Shown here in pieces: positions 22,783-33,902 of a stretch of DNA of 64,000 nucleotides. The stretch lies in the NCBI RefSeq assembly GCF_963576675.1, contig NC_088911.1:135101929-135165928 (forward strand), read 5' to 3'. The position numbers were made by a program, and so were the translations under genes. Within the stretch, counting starts at the first letter, position 1. Each line of letters starts with the position of its first letter. Origin of the DNA: Euphorbia lathyris (taxonomy: Eukaryota; Streptophyta; Magnoliopsida; Malpighiales; Euphorbiaceae). Under the pieces are notes generated by a model, which was given only the letters and a program-made list of their open reading frames with translations, ran no database searches and had not been told where the DNA came from.

Positions 22783-24200
22783 TGTTGGTCCCTGGTAATT
22801 AGTTCCAAGGGGGGGTTAGGAACTAATATAATTTTTTCGTGTTCTAACTGAGCTGACCAGAAGTTATTTTCAGAGTTTTATTATCTCGGCCTTTGTTCAG
22901 CTTGGTGAGATATATCACATGACAACTTTAGTCAGATGTTGACCAAGGTTGTTTCCTTGAGAGTTAGGAATTGACGCTCTTGGAGGTCAGCTTCTAACTC
23001 AGCACCACTTACTTACTCAGGATCAGCTTAGACAATTTATATGCTGAGTAAATAAAGCAAACAACAAATGCAGTTATAAGAGAGAGTTTAGAGATTACTC
23101 AATATCACTTATCCTGGTTCGGCCTCTCTGCCTACGTCCAGTCCTCAGAGTCCTCCGGGCTTTTTGAATCCAATACTGAGCTCTTTAAAGGTAGAGCACA
23201 AACCAATTACAAGGCAGTTGAATATGCAAGAGTACCCTCCTCTATTCGTCTACTCAACTCCTATTAAGTGCTACAACCCAGCACCTAGATTTCTCTACTA
23301 CTGAAATGCTTACAACCAAGCACTCAGCTTTACACTCTCAATATTTCTATTGATCACAGACTTGTTCCTTCTTGAACTAAAGAACACTTTAGATGATTAC
23401 AACTCAATCTAGCATTTACACATAGAATAACAACGTCGGTGTAAGATTCTTTTTGTATTTGAGTGTTTTTGAAACTTTCTCTCTTGTATTTTTCTTTTTA
23501 TGCTTCAGTTTTCTGTGTGTCGTTTTGGTTCTTCGATTGTCCTTTTATAGACGGAAACCTGTGGACTTGATCGTTTGAAATGTCTTGACCGTTGCCACCA
23601 AAATGGCTCTTTTGGGAAACACTTTCTGGAAATCTTCAGACTGCACCTCCATTCCCTTTCTCTGTTTTCTGTAGGTGTCAGGTTTGTCTTCTAGCGTCTC
23701 TTTTGTTTGTTTGTGTCAGTTATCTTTTACTAATAATCCAACATCCCATGACTCTTGGAATTAGTCTTTTAGGTGTCTTCGAGGTTCCAATTATTGGCGC
23801 AGAAGATTGGCAGCCTTTGTCCTTTAGTGAACGGAACATTCATGTTGTCCTGACTGTTTACTCAGCTTCGTTTGTTCTTTTTGAATGTTCACGGTTCATG
23901 CTGAGTTCCTACAAGGTCAGCTCCATTTTGTTTAACCGCTCCTGAAGAAGTCTTCAGCTTTGGTCAGCTTCGTTTTGTTTCTGAATTTTTAACTCCACTC
24001 AGCTTCTATTCTGTCATGCTGAGTTCCTTTCTACTCATCTTCATTTGTGCTGACTTTTATCCTGTCTTTACTTTATATATTTTTGCACTCAAGATTTAAC
24101 AAACATATTAGTACAATCAAATCAAAGCATCTAAATTTAATTGCCTCTTAATCATGGATGATTTTGTCAAATCAAAATCTTGTGGAAAGGTGTTTCAACA
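22783..24200 (-). repeat. Copia-B 5' LTR
   Basis: Minus strand TGTTGAAACACC at 24200 to GGGACCAACA at 22783, 1,418 bp. TATA box TATAAAAG at 23542-23549 (minus). The TSD AAGTT follows at 24201-24205, where Copia-1 integrase resumes. Confidence 0.95.
23542..23549 (-). promoter_or_regulatory. TATA box of the Copia-B 5' LTR
   Basis: Minus strand CTATAAAAGG inside the 5' LTR. The same motif occurs at 7748-7755 in the 3' LTR. It is the expected start region for the element transcript. Confidence 0.65.
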
Positions 24201-24205
24201 AAGTT

Positions 24206-25879
24206 TTCCATACAGCATGCTACATACTCAATAGGGCTTTAGTTAGACCTATTCTTAAGAAAACCCCATACAAACTTTGGAAAGGACGAAAGCCCAACAT
24301 TGGCTACTTTCGTGCCTTTGGGTGTAAATGTTTTATACTCAATACAAAAGATAACCTTGCAAAATTTGATGCTAAAGCTGACGAAGCGATCTTTTTAGGG
24401 TACTCAACTAACAGTAAAGCATATAGAGTATATAATAAACGAACTCAAGTTGTTAAAGAGTCTGTCCATATAGAGTTCGATGAAACTGGCCCTGCAGGAA
24501 AGACAACTCAGTCCGCCGAAGATGAACCAAGCTCAGCTTCCGCTGACCAAACAGGAGCTACTGAGTCATCAGTACAAGGGCTGACCAAAGGTAAACACGA
24601 ACCCAAAATTACCTTTGCTGACCAATCTATTCCTGCAGATGTTGTAGAAACACCTATTCCAGACAACTCAACATTACCTAAAGAAATAAAAATTCCAAGA
24701 GGACATTCGGAGAAGTCCATTCTTGATGCCACTGACAACAAGCTGATGACAAGAGATCAGCTTAGAAAGTATCTCGGAAATGTTGCATTCGTCTCAGTAA
24801 ATGAGCCAAAGAACTTCGCCGATGCTGAGCACGATGAATATTGGATCAATGCTATGCAAGAAGAGCTTGACCAATTCACAAGAAATGAGGTATGGGATTT
24901 AGTACCAAAACCTAGGAATCAAAAGACCATAGGAACTAAGTGGGTCTTTAGAAATAAACTAGATGAGCAAGGTAATGTAGTTAGAAATAAAGCCCGACTT
25001 GTAGCTCAAGGCTATAGTCAGTAAGAGGGCATTGACTACGGTGAAACCTTTGCACCCGTTGCTAGGTTAGAGGCTATACGTATATTGTGTGCATATGCTA
25101 GCCATATGAATTTTAAATTATATCAAATGGATGTTAAAAGTGCTTTTCTTAATGGCTTTATAAACGAAGAGGTATATGTTAGTCAGCCTCCAGGGTTTGA
25201 AGATCCAAAATTCCCAAACCACGTTTATAAACTCAAGAAGGCCCTGTATGGCCTAAAGCAAGCACCACGTGCTTGGTATGAGAGGTTGACCAACTTCCTA
25301 CTGACCAGGAATTATGTCAGAGGTAAAGATGACACAACCTTGTTCATTAAGAAAAAGGGTAAACATACCCTACTGGCACAAATTTACGTAGACGATATAA
25401 TCTTTGGTGCTACTAACGAATCATTGTGCAAAGAGTTTAGTAAACAGATGCAAACTGAGTTCGAGATGTCTATGATAGGAGAACTCAACTTCTTCCTTAG
25501 ACTTCAAATCAAGCAAGGTAAGAACGTCATCTTCATTAGTCAGTCCAAATACGCCAAAGAAATGCTAAAGAAATTCGATATGGAAGATTGTAAACCCATA
25601 TCAACCCCAATGGGTACTGACACTGTCCTATGCAAAGACGTGAAAGGTAAATCTGTAGATAGCAAGCTATATCGAGGTATGATTGGCTCTCTACTTTACC
25701 TTACCGCTAGTAGGCCAGATATTCAGTACTCAGTATGTTATTGTGCAAGATATCAAGCTGACCCCAGGGAATCTCACCTTATAGCTATAAAAAGAATCTT
25801 TAGATATTTGCAGAGCTCGGTTAATGCAGGTTTATGGTATCCAGCCTCAAATGATTTCACACTCATTGGATACACTGAT
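24206..25879 (+). pseudogene. Copia-1 pol, part 2: integrase C-terminus, RT, start of RNase H
   Basis: It resumes at [14 protein letters not shown] of the integrase C-terminal region, passes [10 protein letters not shown] of the RT fingers and reaches [10 protein letters not shown] and GYTD of RNase H. TAA at 25022-25024 stands where Copia-B reads Gln ([11 protein letters not shown]), a single C-to-T change. The RT catalytic YVDD is kept. One further difference is FFLRLQIKQ where Copia-B reads FFLGLQIKQ. Gypsy-A interrupts the gene at 25880 after the TSD CTGAT (25875-25879), and the frame continues at 46730. Confidence 0.93.
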
Positions 25880-26411
25880 TGTAGACACTGAGTCGGAGGA
25901 CCTGTGACGAAAACCTGACAACAAGACGGTTGAAGCGATTGATTCCGGAAGTTTTGAAAAACAAAAAAACATATAAAGAATAATAAGCGTATAATAAGGA
26001 AAGAAAATTACGGCGGGTCGCTGTTGCCGGTAAGGTGGCTCGCGTATGCTTAGCGGCATGGCGCGGGTGCTTAGCGGCATCCGGCGCGCGGTCGACAATG
26101 GTCGAACGCCCGCTCGACGGCACAGGACGTGCGCTCGGCGTCCGTCGGACGCACGCGTCCAACCACGAGTGGCACGTTCTCGACGTCCGAGCAACGCCCG
26201 AGTCTGATAGCGCGGGGAACGCTCTCGTTGGCCACTGAGCGTGCGCGCCCGGCAGCACGGAGCGCGCATTCGGCGGCCGTAACGTGTGAGCGTCCGACGG
26301 TGCGAAACGCGCGCTCGGCGGCCGCGGGACGCGCGCGCCTGACAGCGCGAGGCACGCCTCGGGGGTCATCGGGCGGGCGCCCAACCACGTCGGGCAAACG
26401 CCCAACGAGCG

Positions 26412-26580
26412 TTGGGCGAGCGCCCAACGTTGGTTGGGCGCTCGCCCAACACCGTTGGGCGATCGCCAAACAATTGTTGGGCGATCGCCCAACAATTGTT
26501 GGGCGATCGCCCAACAATTGTTGGGCGGTAGCCCAACTTAGTGTTGGGCGGCCGCCCAACGACTTTGGGCGACGCCCAAA
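26412..26580. repeat. Array of eight TTGGGCGATCGCCCAA-type palindromes
   Basis: Dyads start at 26412, 26434, 26455, 26477, 26499, 26521, 26544 and 26565: spacing 22, 21, 22, 22, 22, 23 and 21 bp. The centre varies (AG/CG, CT, AT, GTA, GGCC), often keeping symmetry. The 3' LTR has six, starting at 44233, 44255, 44276, 44297, 44318 and 44339. Confidence 0.93.
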
Positions 26581-26599
26581 GTTCCGGGATCCGTTTCCC

Positions 26600-26609
26600 T
26601 ATATAAGGG
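26600..26609 (+). promoter_or_regulatory. TATA box of the Gypsy-A 5' LTR
   Basis: CTATATAAGG lies 20 bp after the last palindrome. The same arrangement recurs at 44373-44382 in the 3' LTR. It is the probable start region for the element RNA, so the palindromes occupy the proximal promoter. Confidence 0.7.
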
Positions 26610-28956
26610 CACGGATCCCAATGCAAAGGAGGAGGATTTTTGGAGAGACCTTTCTCACTCTAAACATTTTTAGAGAGAGAGAGTGAATTTTTTTGAGAAA
26701 AATATTTTTTTTCTCAAAAATTCCAAATTTCCTAAAGTTCAATTTTTACTAAATTTTCACTAAAAACGGAAGATCGTGGTTCGTGGAATCAATCGGCTTC
26801 GACTGTCAGATACCGAATTTAAGGTATTATCCGAGGACTAGACTCTCTTTTATTTTATTTTATTTATCTTCTTCTCCTATTTATTTTTATGTTATAGTTT
26901 TTATTTATTTAGTTATTTATTTATGTTGTCATATTTTATTTAATTAGCGTATTTATTTAATTTCCATTTCGTGTTGAATAAAATTCGGTTTTGTTTTAAA
27001 ATAAAAAACCTCGTTTTGATATCCAATACGAACCGTGATCCGATAAAAAGGTAGTTCGGGTATCGAAAACGTTGTAATTACAAGTTTTTAATTTAAAAGA
27101 AATTTCCAAATAATGATTTGAAATAAAAAAACGTCGTTTAGGAACTTCCGTTTTCGACTATGATCCATTTTTTGGTAGTTCGGAAATCCAAAACGATTGA
27201 ATTAGATTTAATTTAAAGCTTTCGAATAAATCTGGAGAATATTGGAGTGCTGCTGTAATTTGTCATATCTGTCACTAAATGCTGTTTACCGACGGATTTT
27301 CCGTCGGTAAATCTGCCAAAACGTAAAAGATGCCATTTCAGTCACTTTTTCTTAACTTTTAAGCTTTTAATCCTTAATATATATATGTATAGTCATGTAA
27401 TATATGCTTTTCAAATTATTTTAGACCTTTAGTATATGTAATTATTTTAGAATATTTGTATGCTTTTTTATTATTATTCTATTTTACAATATAAGTATAT
27501 GTATATATATGTCTTTCTTTTTATTCATTTGGGCTCTATTAGATTCTATTTTGAAGATTATTTACTTGGGTATTTTGGGAAATAATTAATATATATTAGT
27601 ATATGTTATTTTTTATATTTAAAACTATAATAGATATGTATATATGTAGTTTTGGGATATTTGGATTATTTTAGTGGTTATTAAAGGAAATTATTTTTGG
27701 ATGAATATTATTTTCTTAGTTATAGGATTTACTTACTATTTTCACATTTTTAAAGTATAGATATATTGTACCTACTATTTTTATATACATATAGTTTCTT
27801 TTGTATAAACTTTTATTTTCTTATTCTATTTTTTTGATTTAAATGTATATATATATGCTAGAATTACTTTCTTTATTCCTTTGGACCATTCATGGGTCCA
27901 TGTTTCAAATGGGCTTTATTTGAGTATGAGTCTTGGTTTAAATGGGTTTATTATTACAAGTATAATAGGTAGAGAGTCCATTAAATAAGAGAGGAAAATA
28001 AATCACAAAAAGAGAGCTTTCAATATAATTATTTAAACTAATGAATTTTTAGAGTTTCCTAATGTAAGTAAATAGAGTTGTTTTTGTTAACATTTCAAAT
28101 CATTTCTCAAAACACCACGTCTTAAAACCTTAGTCCGTTCCAACGGCGGATTAAGCGAACATTATAATTAAAATCGTTTTCTTTGTGAATAATAGAGTTT
28201 TAGAATCATTTTCTTAAAGGATTTGTACAACATGATATTGACTTGTATGTTTAACCACGTTTTCTCATTAAAAGGTTCTTATCCTAACGTTTTCAAACAC
28301 TCGAGTCGTTCCAACGGCGATTCGGGTAAAACTTCATCAAACGGGGTTTTAAAACGCACCTAAATCATTCCAACGGTGATTAAGGTGCGAACCATGTAAA
28401 TAAAATCGTTTTGGGGAAAATAAGTTAGTGTAGAATAAACACACAGCGTGATATGTAAATGAAGTTGTAAATAAATCACTTCTTTCTCCCCCTTCTCTGT
28501 GTATGTATAACATAAATGGGTGATTCTTTACTAGTATGGCTTTCCAATAATATATGCTCAAAACGGTTTCTGAAAAAAGAAAGAAAGGGGTTTCAAATGA
28601 ATTTTAAACTTAAAGAAGTATACGATTAGTCCGTTATCGCCTAACATGCTGAGTAGGAGGCCGGTGGTTCATAACCGGGCGATGTCGGGGTGTCTAGTAG
28701 CCTTTTTCCGGAAAGGAGCTAGCCTTCTCGGCTCGTACCTAAGTTTCCCGAACCCACACCGGTCTCCCGCAAGGGATCGGTGTTCATTTTCCCATTCGTG
28801 GGTGGCGACTCTTCCATATCTCCGAGCTCTGGTCCTGCCGAGCAGCTTGATTCCACGATTGGTTGCTTTCGGCGCCAATCACTGCTTACGTCGCCATGAG
28901 GTTGTCCACCCCCCGGTCCGCCCGGGAGATTAGGCCGTGGCACCTCGTCTAACAAG

Positions 28957-28974
28957 TGGCGACTCTGCTGGGGA
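28957..28974 (+). other. Gypsy-A primer-binding site
   Basis: TGGCGACTCTGCTGGGGA starts two bases after the LTR end, where a PBS belongs, and has the TGG start complementary to a tRNA CCA end. I do not recognise the tRNA with certainty. Confidence 0.7.
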
Positions 28975-30896
28975 AGCGAGAAATTTGATTCCGGAAGGCG
29001 TGTATTAAGCCCTTAACGGGGACGGATCGTTTTACTTCTTTTCGTATGCATTCATGTGCATTATTGCAAACCCTTTGGGTAATTTCCGCGAAACCTCTAG
29101 CGAGAGTCCATTCGTCGCTCGAAAGAGGCTAGTGTAAGTTCCCCCGTACAGTAAGGCGCCAAAGGGTCCCCATCCATTCGTTAGGGGCGAATTTGTGCGG
29201 TCCTGTGAGGTCCCGCGATCAGCCGTGTCAGCATATAGTAGCCTTAGAAGTTTCCATAGGATTACCTGTTACTATTTTTGATGTGATAAATGAATCAATT
29301 CGTGTTTTCAAACCGCCACGATACGTGTCTAATCCTAAAGTAGGTAAAGAAAATGAGACGATGTATTAATATATACTCGTGAATCGAGATACTAATTACC
29401 CTAAAACATCGAAACAATTTGAACTAAAGACGACTTAGTCATCTCATATGAATGAACATGTGCGACCCGCCTTGTCCCTTTCGGTGTCCCGACGAAGGCA
29501 CATGTTCAGGAAATGTGTTATGACGTAAGCACGTATTAGTATGAATCGGTTCGGTGTTAAGGATAGTTACATCTCGATACAAAAGACTATATTAACAGTA
29601 GCCGTTATTCACATTCTTTAAATAAGTTAGGATAAAACGAGATCATGACGAAATGAAAACGAAGAACATTTCTGTTTCGAATGACCCTGTCATAACATGA
29701 AAAGTTTCGCACGAGTAGCCCGTCCCTTCCGAATGAAAGACGAGCTTTTACGTTATGCCTCGTGTCGTTCTTAAGAGAAATGGATGTGTCCGTAAAGGTG
29801 ACTAAGAAAATAAAAGAAAAGAAAAATGAACTAATCGACCAAAATCATTCCGAGACTACGATATATATCAATCCCGAGGGTAGTTAAAGAAAATAAACCA
29901 ATGTCGTTGAATACGTGCCTCGGACGAGTGTATACCCCGTTTAAAATCTCGAAGCCGAATTAAGCCAAACCATATAATTACGCCATATGGACGAGACTGC
30001 GGGTTTTGACTAACGACTCGATCATTTCGATCGTTACCAAAACTGCAAGAAATATGGCCCGATATACGTGTTTGCTTAAATTCGCGCCTAAAGGAAAGAA
30101 AACGGTGATATCCTCGCTTCAAACAAACACGCGATTTAACGAAAGGTTGGTTTTCTATAACCACACTAAGATGATATATCCCGTAGGATTGGGAAGAACA
30201 ACGAACTGTTGCTAGCCGAAAGGTTACCGTGCGCTCAAAACAAGACTCGCCGTCTTTTCACGTAGCTAAAATGAGCAAACGGATCCTCGACGCTAAGAAC
30301 AAACGCGTTACGCGATGAGTCCGTTCCCTAAAATAAAATCCAAAAGTGATTCCATCACTAAATAAACACGTGGTTACGTCTCTCGATAGATCCAAAAGAT
30401 CCCGTTGTAATCCAAAATCGAGACACGAACCCACGCGAACAAAAGGGAACGAATCATTGACAATAACGAACGATTGGACTAGAAGAATAACTCGTACCAC
30501 GTCTAAAAACTGAGATGCGCTAAAAGGGAGTCAAAACCCGAATTAATGCATCTCGCGAAAGGACAAAAGACGAGTTATTCCGAAAGGACAATCCAACTTG
30601 GTCGATTTCTTAGTCACTGAACGCAGATACGTCAAAACGAACTGTATTGTCTGATGGATGATTTAATTTCCCGCAATAATCGACGGCATCACGCGTCCCC
30701 TGGACCGCAATGTGAGCCAAAAACCAAAATCCTAGGAAAGAAACCTGGACCAACGAGTGTGTGGAGGAATAAGGGTGGAAGAGAGATGTTGTGATACGTG
30801 TAAATAGAACTAACGTTTGTTTTTCTTATCTTATGATCGTAAATAAATAAACGCACACACCACGAATCATGCATATAAAATCATGCATACATACTA
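28975..30896 (+). other. Gypsy-A 5' leader, no gene seen
   Basis: About 1.9 kb between PBS and the gag ATG. Frames are below 100 codons on both strands and show no recognisable domain. A long leader is common in Tat elements; some relatives carry an extra ORF here, but this copy does not. Confidence 0.6.
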
Positions 30897-32555
30897 ATGG
30901 ATACCGTTCGCGCAGACGTCATCATTAAGCGGTTGTGGTTTCGTGAGAGTAATCGGCTTGTCAGACAGTTTGATCAGCTACGAGTAGACAGTTCAGAATC
31001 AGTAGTTGTGGCTTCTGAATCATCTTCATCTGGGTATACTCAGTCTTCCGTCAGTATGTCTGCGACCGACGAGAAAGTGGCTGAATTGGAGAATTCTGTG
31101 AACAATATCAATGATCAGCTGGCCGCGATCTTGGCCCAGCTAGCGGAGTTAGCACTGAAGGACAACAAGAGTGGTAGTAAGCATGCTGAGAATGAGGTGA
31201 ACGATGGTCCTCGCTTTGGGAATGAGGAGGATTATCAGGATTATATCCGAAAACAGTTAGAGAAAGAGAAAGCTAAGGAAGAGGAGTGGAAACAACACAT
31301 CACACAGGAAGTGCAGGACTTGCGTGGAGGAAGTTCCAGAAGTCAGGACTTCTATAACTTGAAGAATTGTTTGTCGGCAACAGCTTTGCCTTTGAAATTC
31401 CGGCTCCCTGACATGAAAAAGTTTGATGGAACGGGAGATCCCACCGCTCACAGGAATCAGTATGTTGCTGTGATGAAGCACACGATCCTGACTGAGGATC
31501 AAGTCCTGGGGCTGTTTAACACCTACCTAGAGGGGGCTGCCCTCACATGGTTTCATGCATTGCCGGTGGTAACAAAGAGGGATTGGAAGGAATTAGCGAA
31601 GTCATTCATCGCTCAGTATAGCTTTAACACCATGTTGGAGGTCACTTTGAAAGAGTTAGAGAGCACTAAGCAACAGGCTGGGGAATCCTTTTCTGATTTT
31701 GTGAAAAGATGGAGGGCTAAGGCCGCAGTGATGAAACAAAAGCCGCTCGAGCAGGATCAGATCCGAATGGTGGTTGGCAACACGTTGCCGTATATCAAGA
31801 ATGAGTTGCGGTATATGCCATTTACTGATTTCAATCAGATGTATAGTTGTGCCTTGACTGTTGAAGGGGATGGGGAGCCAAAGAAAGCTTATACCAAGTG
31901 GATGAAGTCTGGGTATAGTGCTGGAGGGCCGAGTGCGAGTGCAGAATCTGCAGCAGTGAAAGTGCTTGATCTTAATGATATCGAAAAGAGGCGGTTCGCC
32001 AAATTTGATCAGACTTACGCAAAGGTTTTCGAACGTTTGCAGAAGAAAGGACTATTGAAAGCCCTTACCCCGTATAACAAAGCTCAACCTACTCCGCAGA
32101 TACAGGCTAGAGGGTATTGTGAATTCCATAGCAGTTATGGGCATACAATTGAGAATTGCAAGAGGTTGAAACACGAAATCCAAGATTTAATCGAAGAGAA
32201 GAAGATAGCTGATCCTTCGTCAGTGAACCCTTCCATTAGGCGTAATCCATTGCCTAATCATAGGGTGAGTACGATCGGAGTTGGTTTGACAGAAACTGTA
32301 GTGATGGAATCCTTCGAGGAAAATGTAGAGGAGTTGTTGGACTCCGATGAAAAGAGCAATGTAGGAAATGGTCTGTATGTGTCCTTCCTTGGTGAAGAAC
32401 AAGAGGATGAACCGATGGGGGAAGGCTCGGATGGTGGAGCACCGTATGATGAGGATAGTGCTGAAGAGACCGGAGAAGGGTCGTCTCGGACTATTGTGCC
32501 AGATTTGGGTTTGTTTAGTGGAGGAAGAGATCCCGAGGTGCACTTGCGTGAATAT
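30897..32555 (+). pseudogene. Gypsy-A gag-pol, part 1: gag with first capsid module
   Basis: From ATG 30897, 553 codons are open to the solo-LTR insertion. Residues about 60-85 form a heptad-rich segment (coiled coil likely). Residues 174-245 hold capsid module 1 (KFDGTGDPTAHRNQY and LEGAALTWFHALP). Residues about 400-425 hold a zinc knuckle of the Tat form C-x2-H-x4-H-x4-C (CEFHSSYGHTIENC). A Glu/Asp-rich linker follows. The start of a second capsid module (FSGGRDPEVHLREY) is cut by the LTR. Gag forms the particle and binds the RNA. With the LTR in place the frame ends at a stop 2 codons into it. The coding continues in phase at 33903. Confidence 0.92.
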
Positions 32556-33897
32556 TGTTGAAACACCTTTCCACATAATTTTGATTTGACAAAATTGTTT
32601 AAGTATAAATTAGAATACATATTCTAAACACACTAAGTTTAAATGCGTTGATTTATTCTACTAATGTGTTTGTTCAATGTTGAGTATAAATGTTATAAGT
32701 CATAAGGATTGGAAGGCCCAAGCCCAATACGGAAGCCAAGGCCCAAGTCAAACAACTCAGTACACTCGGCCCGCGTATGTCAAGACGTTGTCGTTTTGGA
32801 CAAAAACGCAACTCAGCAAACGGAAGGATCTAGAAGACCTTCAGGAACAACTTCACAATGAAGCTGCTGAGTAGTCTCGACAAAGCGTGCAAGACAGCAG
32901 ACCGGCAGAGGAAAACTTCCAGACAAAGTGTTTCTTCTTTTAGCAAAGTTCAGACGACACAGTATGCTGTCCAGTTGACTTTACCATAAAAGGAGAGACC
33001 ATCTGCTGTGCTGACCGAGGACAGAAGATACACGATTGTGATTGGCCAAGAGCTCTGTGCAAGTCAGGATGACAACGACACATAGCCGTTTCCCTCCAAC
33101 GGTTATTTCGAAATTCGAAATGACCGAATGGCCAGACGTCTCTATAAATAGTGCCATCACAAGCTTCACTAAATACAGAACTTGATCAAGCCATTACGCT
33201 GTCCAAATCTCTACAAGTTCTACAAGCTAGAAGCAAAGCAAAATTCTTACACTACATTTTCATATCTGTGTAAAAGTCTAGAGTGATTGTTTTTCAATCA
33301 TCTAAGGTGTTCTAGCAATTATTGTTTAGGACAAAATCTTTATCATTTCTAGAAGTAGAAAGGAGAGGCTGAGTACTCGGTTTTAAGTACTCAGCGGAGA
33401 GATTAGGATTGAGTAGAAGTATAGAGGAAGGTACTCTTGTCATACTCAATTGCTGATATTGTAAAAGGTTTGAGGCTCTACCTTTAAAGAGCTCAGTAGA
33501 GGATTTGAAATCTCGGAAGTGTTCCGGGGACAGGACGTAGGCTTAGAAGAAGCCGAACCTGGATAAATCTGCTGAGTGAAGTTTTCTTAAACCTTAACTC
33601 CTTATTTATATTGCTTGCTTAAAACAAACTAAAACTGACCAAGTAAAAGAGGTCAAGCTGAGTTGTGCGCTACCAACGAGCAGGTTCAGGAATAGACTCT
33701 AAGTGCTATTTCCTGACCTAAGCAACGAAGCTGTCCTAGTCACTAGTTGACTAAGCCAGTGTCTTGCTGAGTGTTAAGTGCCGCTGTTTTATAAACTTTT
33801 CTTAAAGAGAAGAAATCTGCCCAAATTATTTTAAAAAGGTAAAATAGTTCCTAACCCCCCCTTGGAACTATATTTGCAACCTTACAAGGGACCAACA
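32556..33897 (+). mobile_element. Copia solo LTR inside the Gypsy-A gag-pol frame
   Basis: TGTTGAAACACC to GGGACCAACA, 1,342 bp, flanked by AATAT at 32551-32555 and 33898-33902. No internal region is present, so the element was lost by LTR-LTR recombination. It resembles the Copia-1/B LTR at both ends but is a distinct variant. A TATA box TATAAATA lies at 33143-33150. It is the only lesion I see in the host frame. Confidence 0.95.
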
Positions 33898-33902
33898 AAT
33901 AT

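Larger units (their letters stand above)
6985..24200 (-). mobile_element. Copia-B: second copy of the same copia family, minus strand
   Basis: Full-length apart from a LARD inserted at 9272-14805. LTRs are 6985-8406 (3') and 22783-24200 (5'), flanked by AAGTT at 6980-6984 and 24201-24205. Reading right to left: 5' LTR, PBS, gag-pol, ORF X, polypurine tract, 3' LTR. By eye the two LTRs differ by about six substitutions plus a homopolymer length change over 1.42 kb, so insertion was recent. The coding regions nevertheless hold three nonsense codons and several frameshifts. It sits inside the Copia-1 integrase gene in opposite orientation. Confidence 0.95.
25880..28954 (+). repeat. Gypsy-A 5' LTR (3.08 kb)
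   Basis: The first ~700 bp (U3) is GC-rich and ends in a palindrome array and TATA box at about 26600. The rest is AT-rich. GC-rich frames open on both strands in the U3 (for example 25863-26686) and the frames at 28646-28955 are repeated in the other LTR and look non-coding. Confidence 0.95.

Noticed and set aside
25863..26686. Several GC-rich frames of 140-210 codons in the Gypsy-A LTR U3 (also 43657-44595)
   Set aside because: They are open on several frames at once because of GC- and Arg/Ala-rich composition, are duplicated in both LTRs, and include the palindrome array.
28646..28955. 95-codon plus and 78-codon minus frames, repeated at 46416-46725
   Set aside because: They sit at the end of each Gypsy-A LTR and overlap on opposite strands; copies exist only because the LTR is duplicated.
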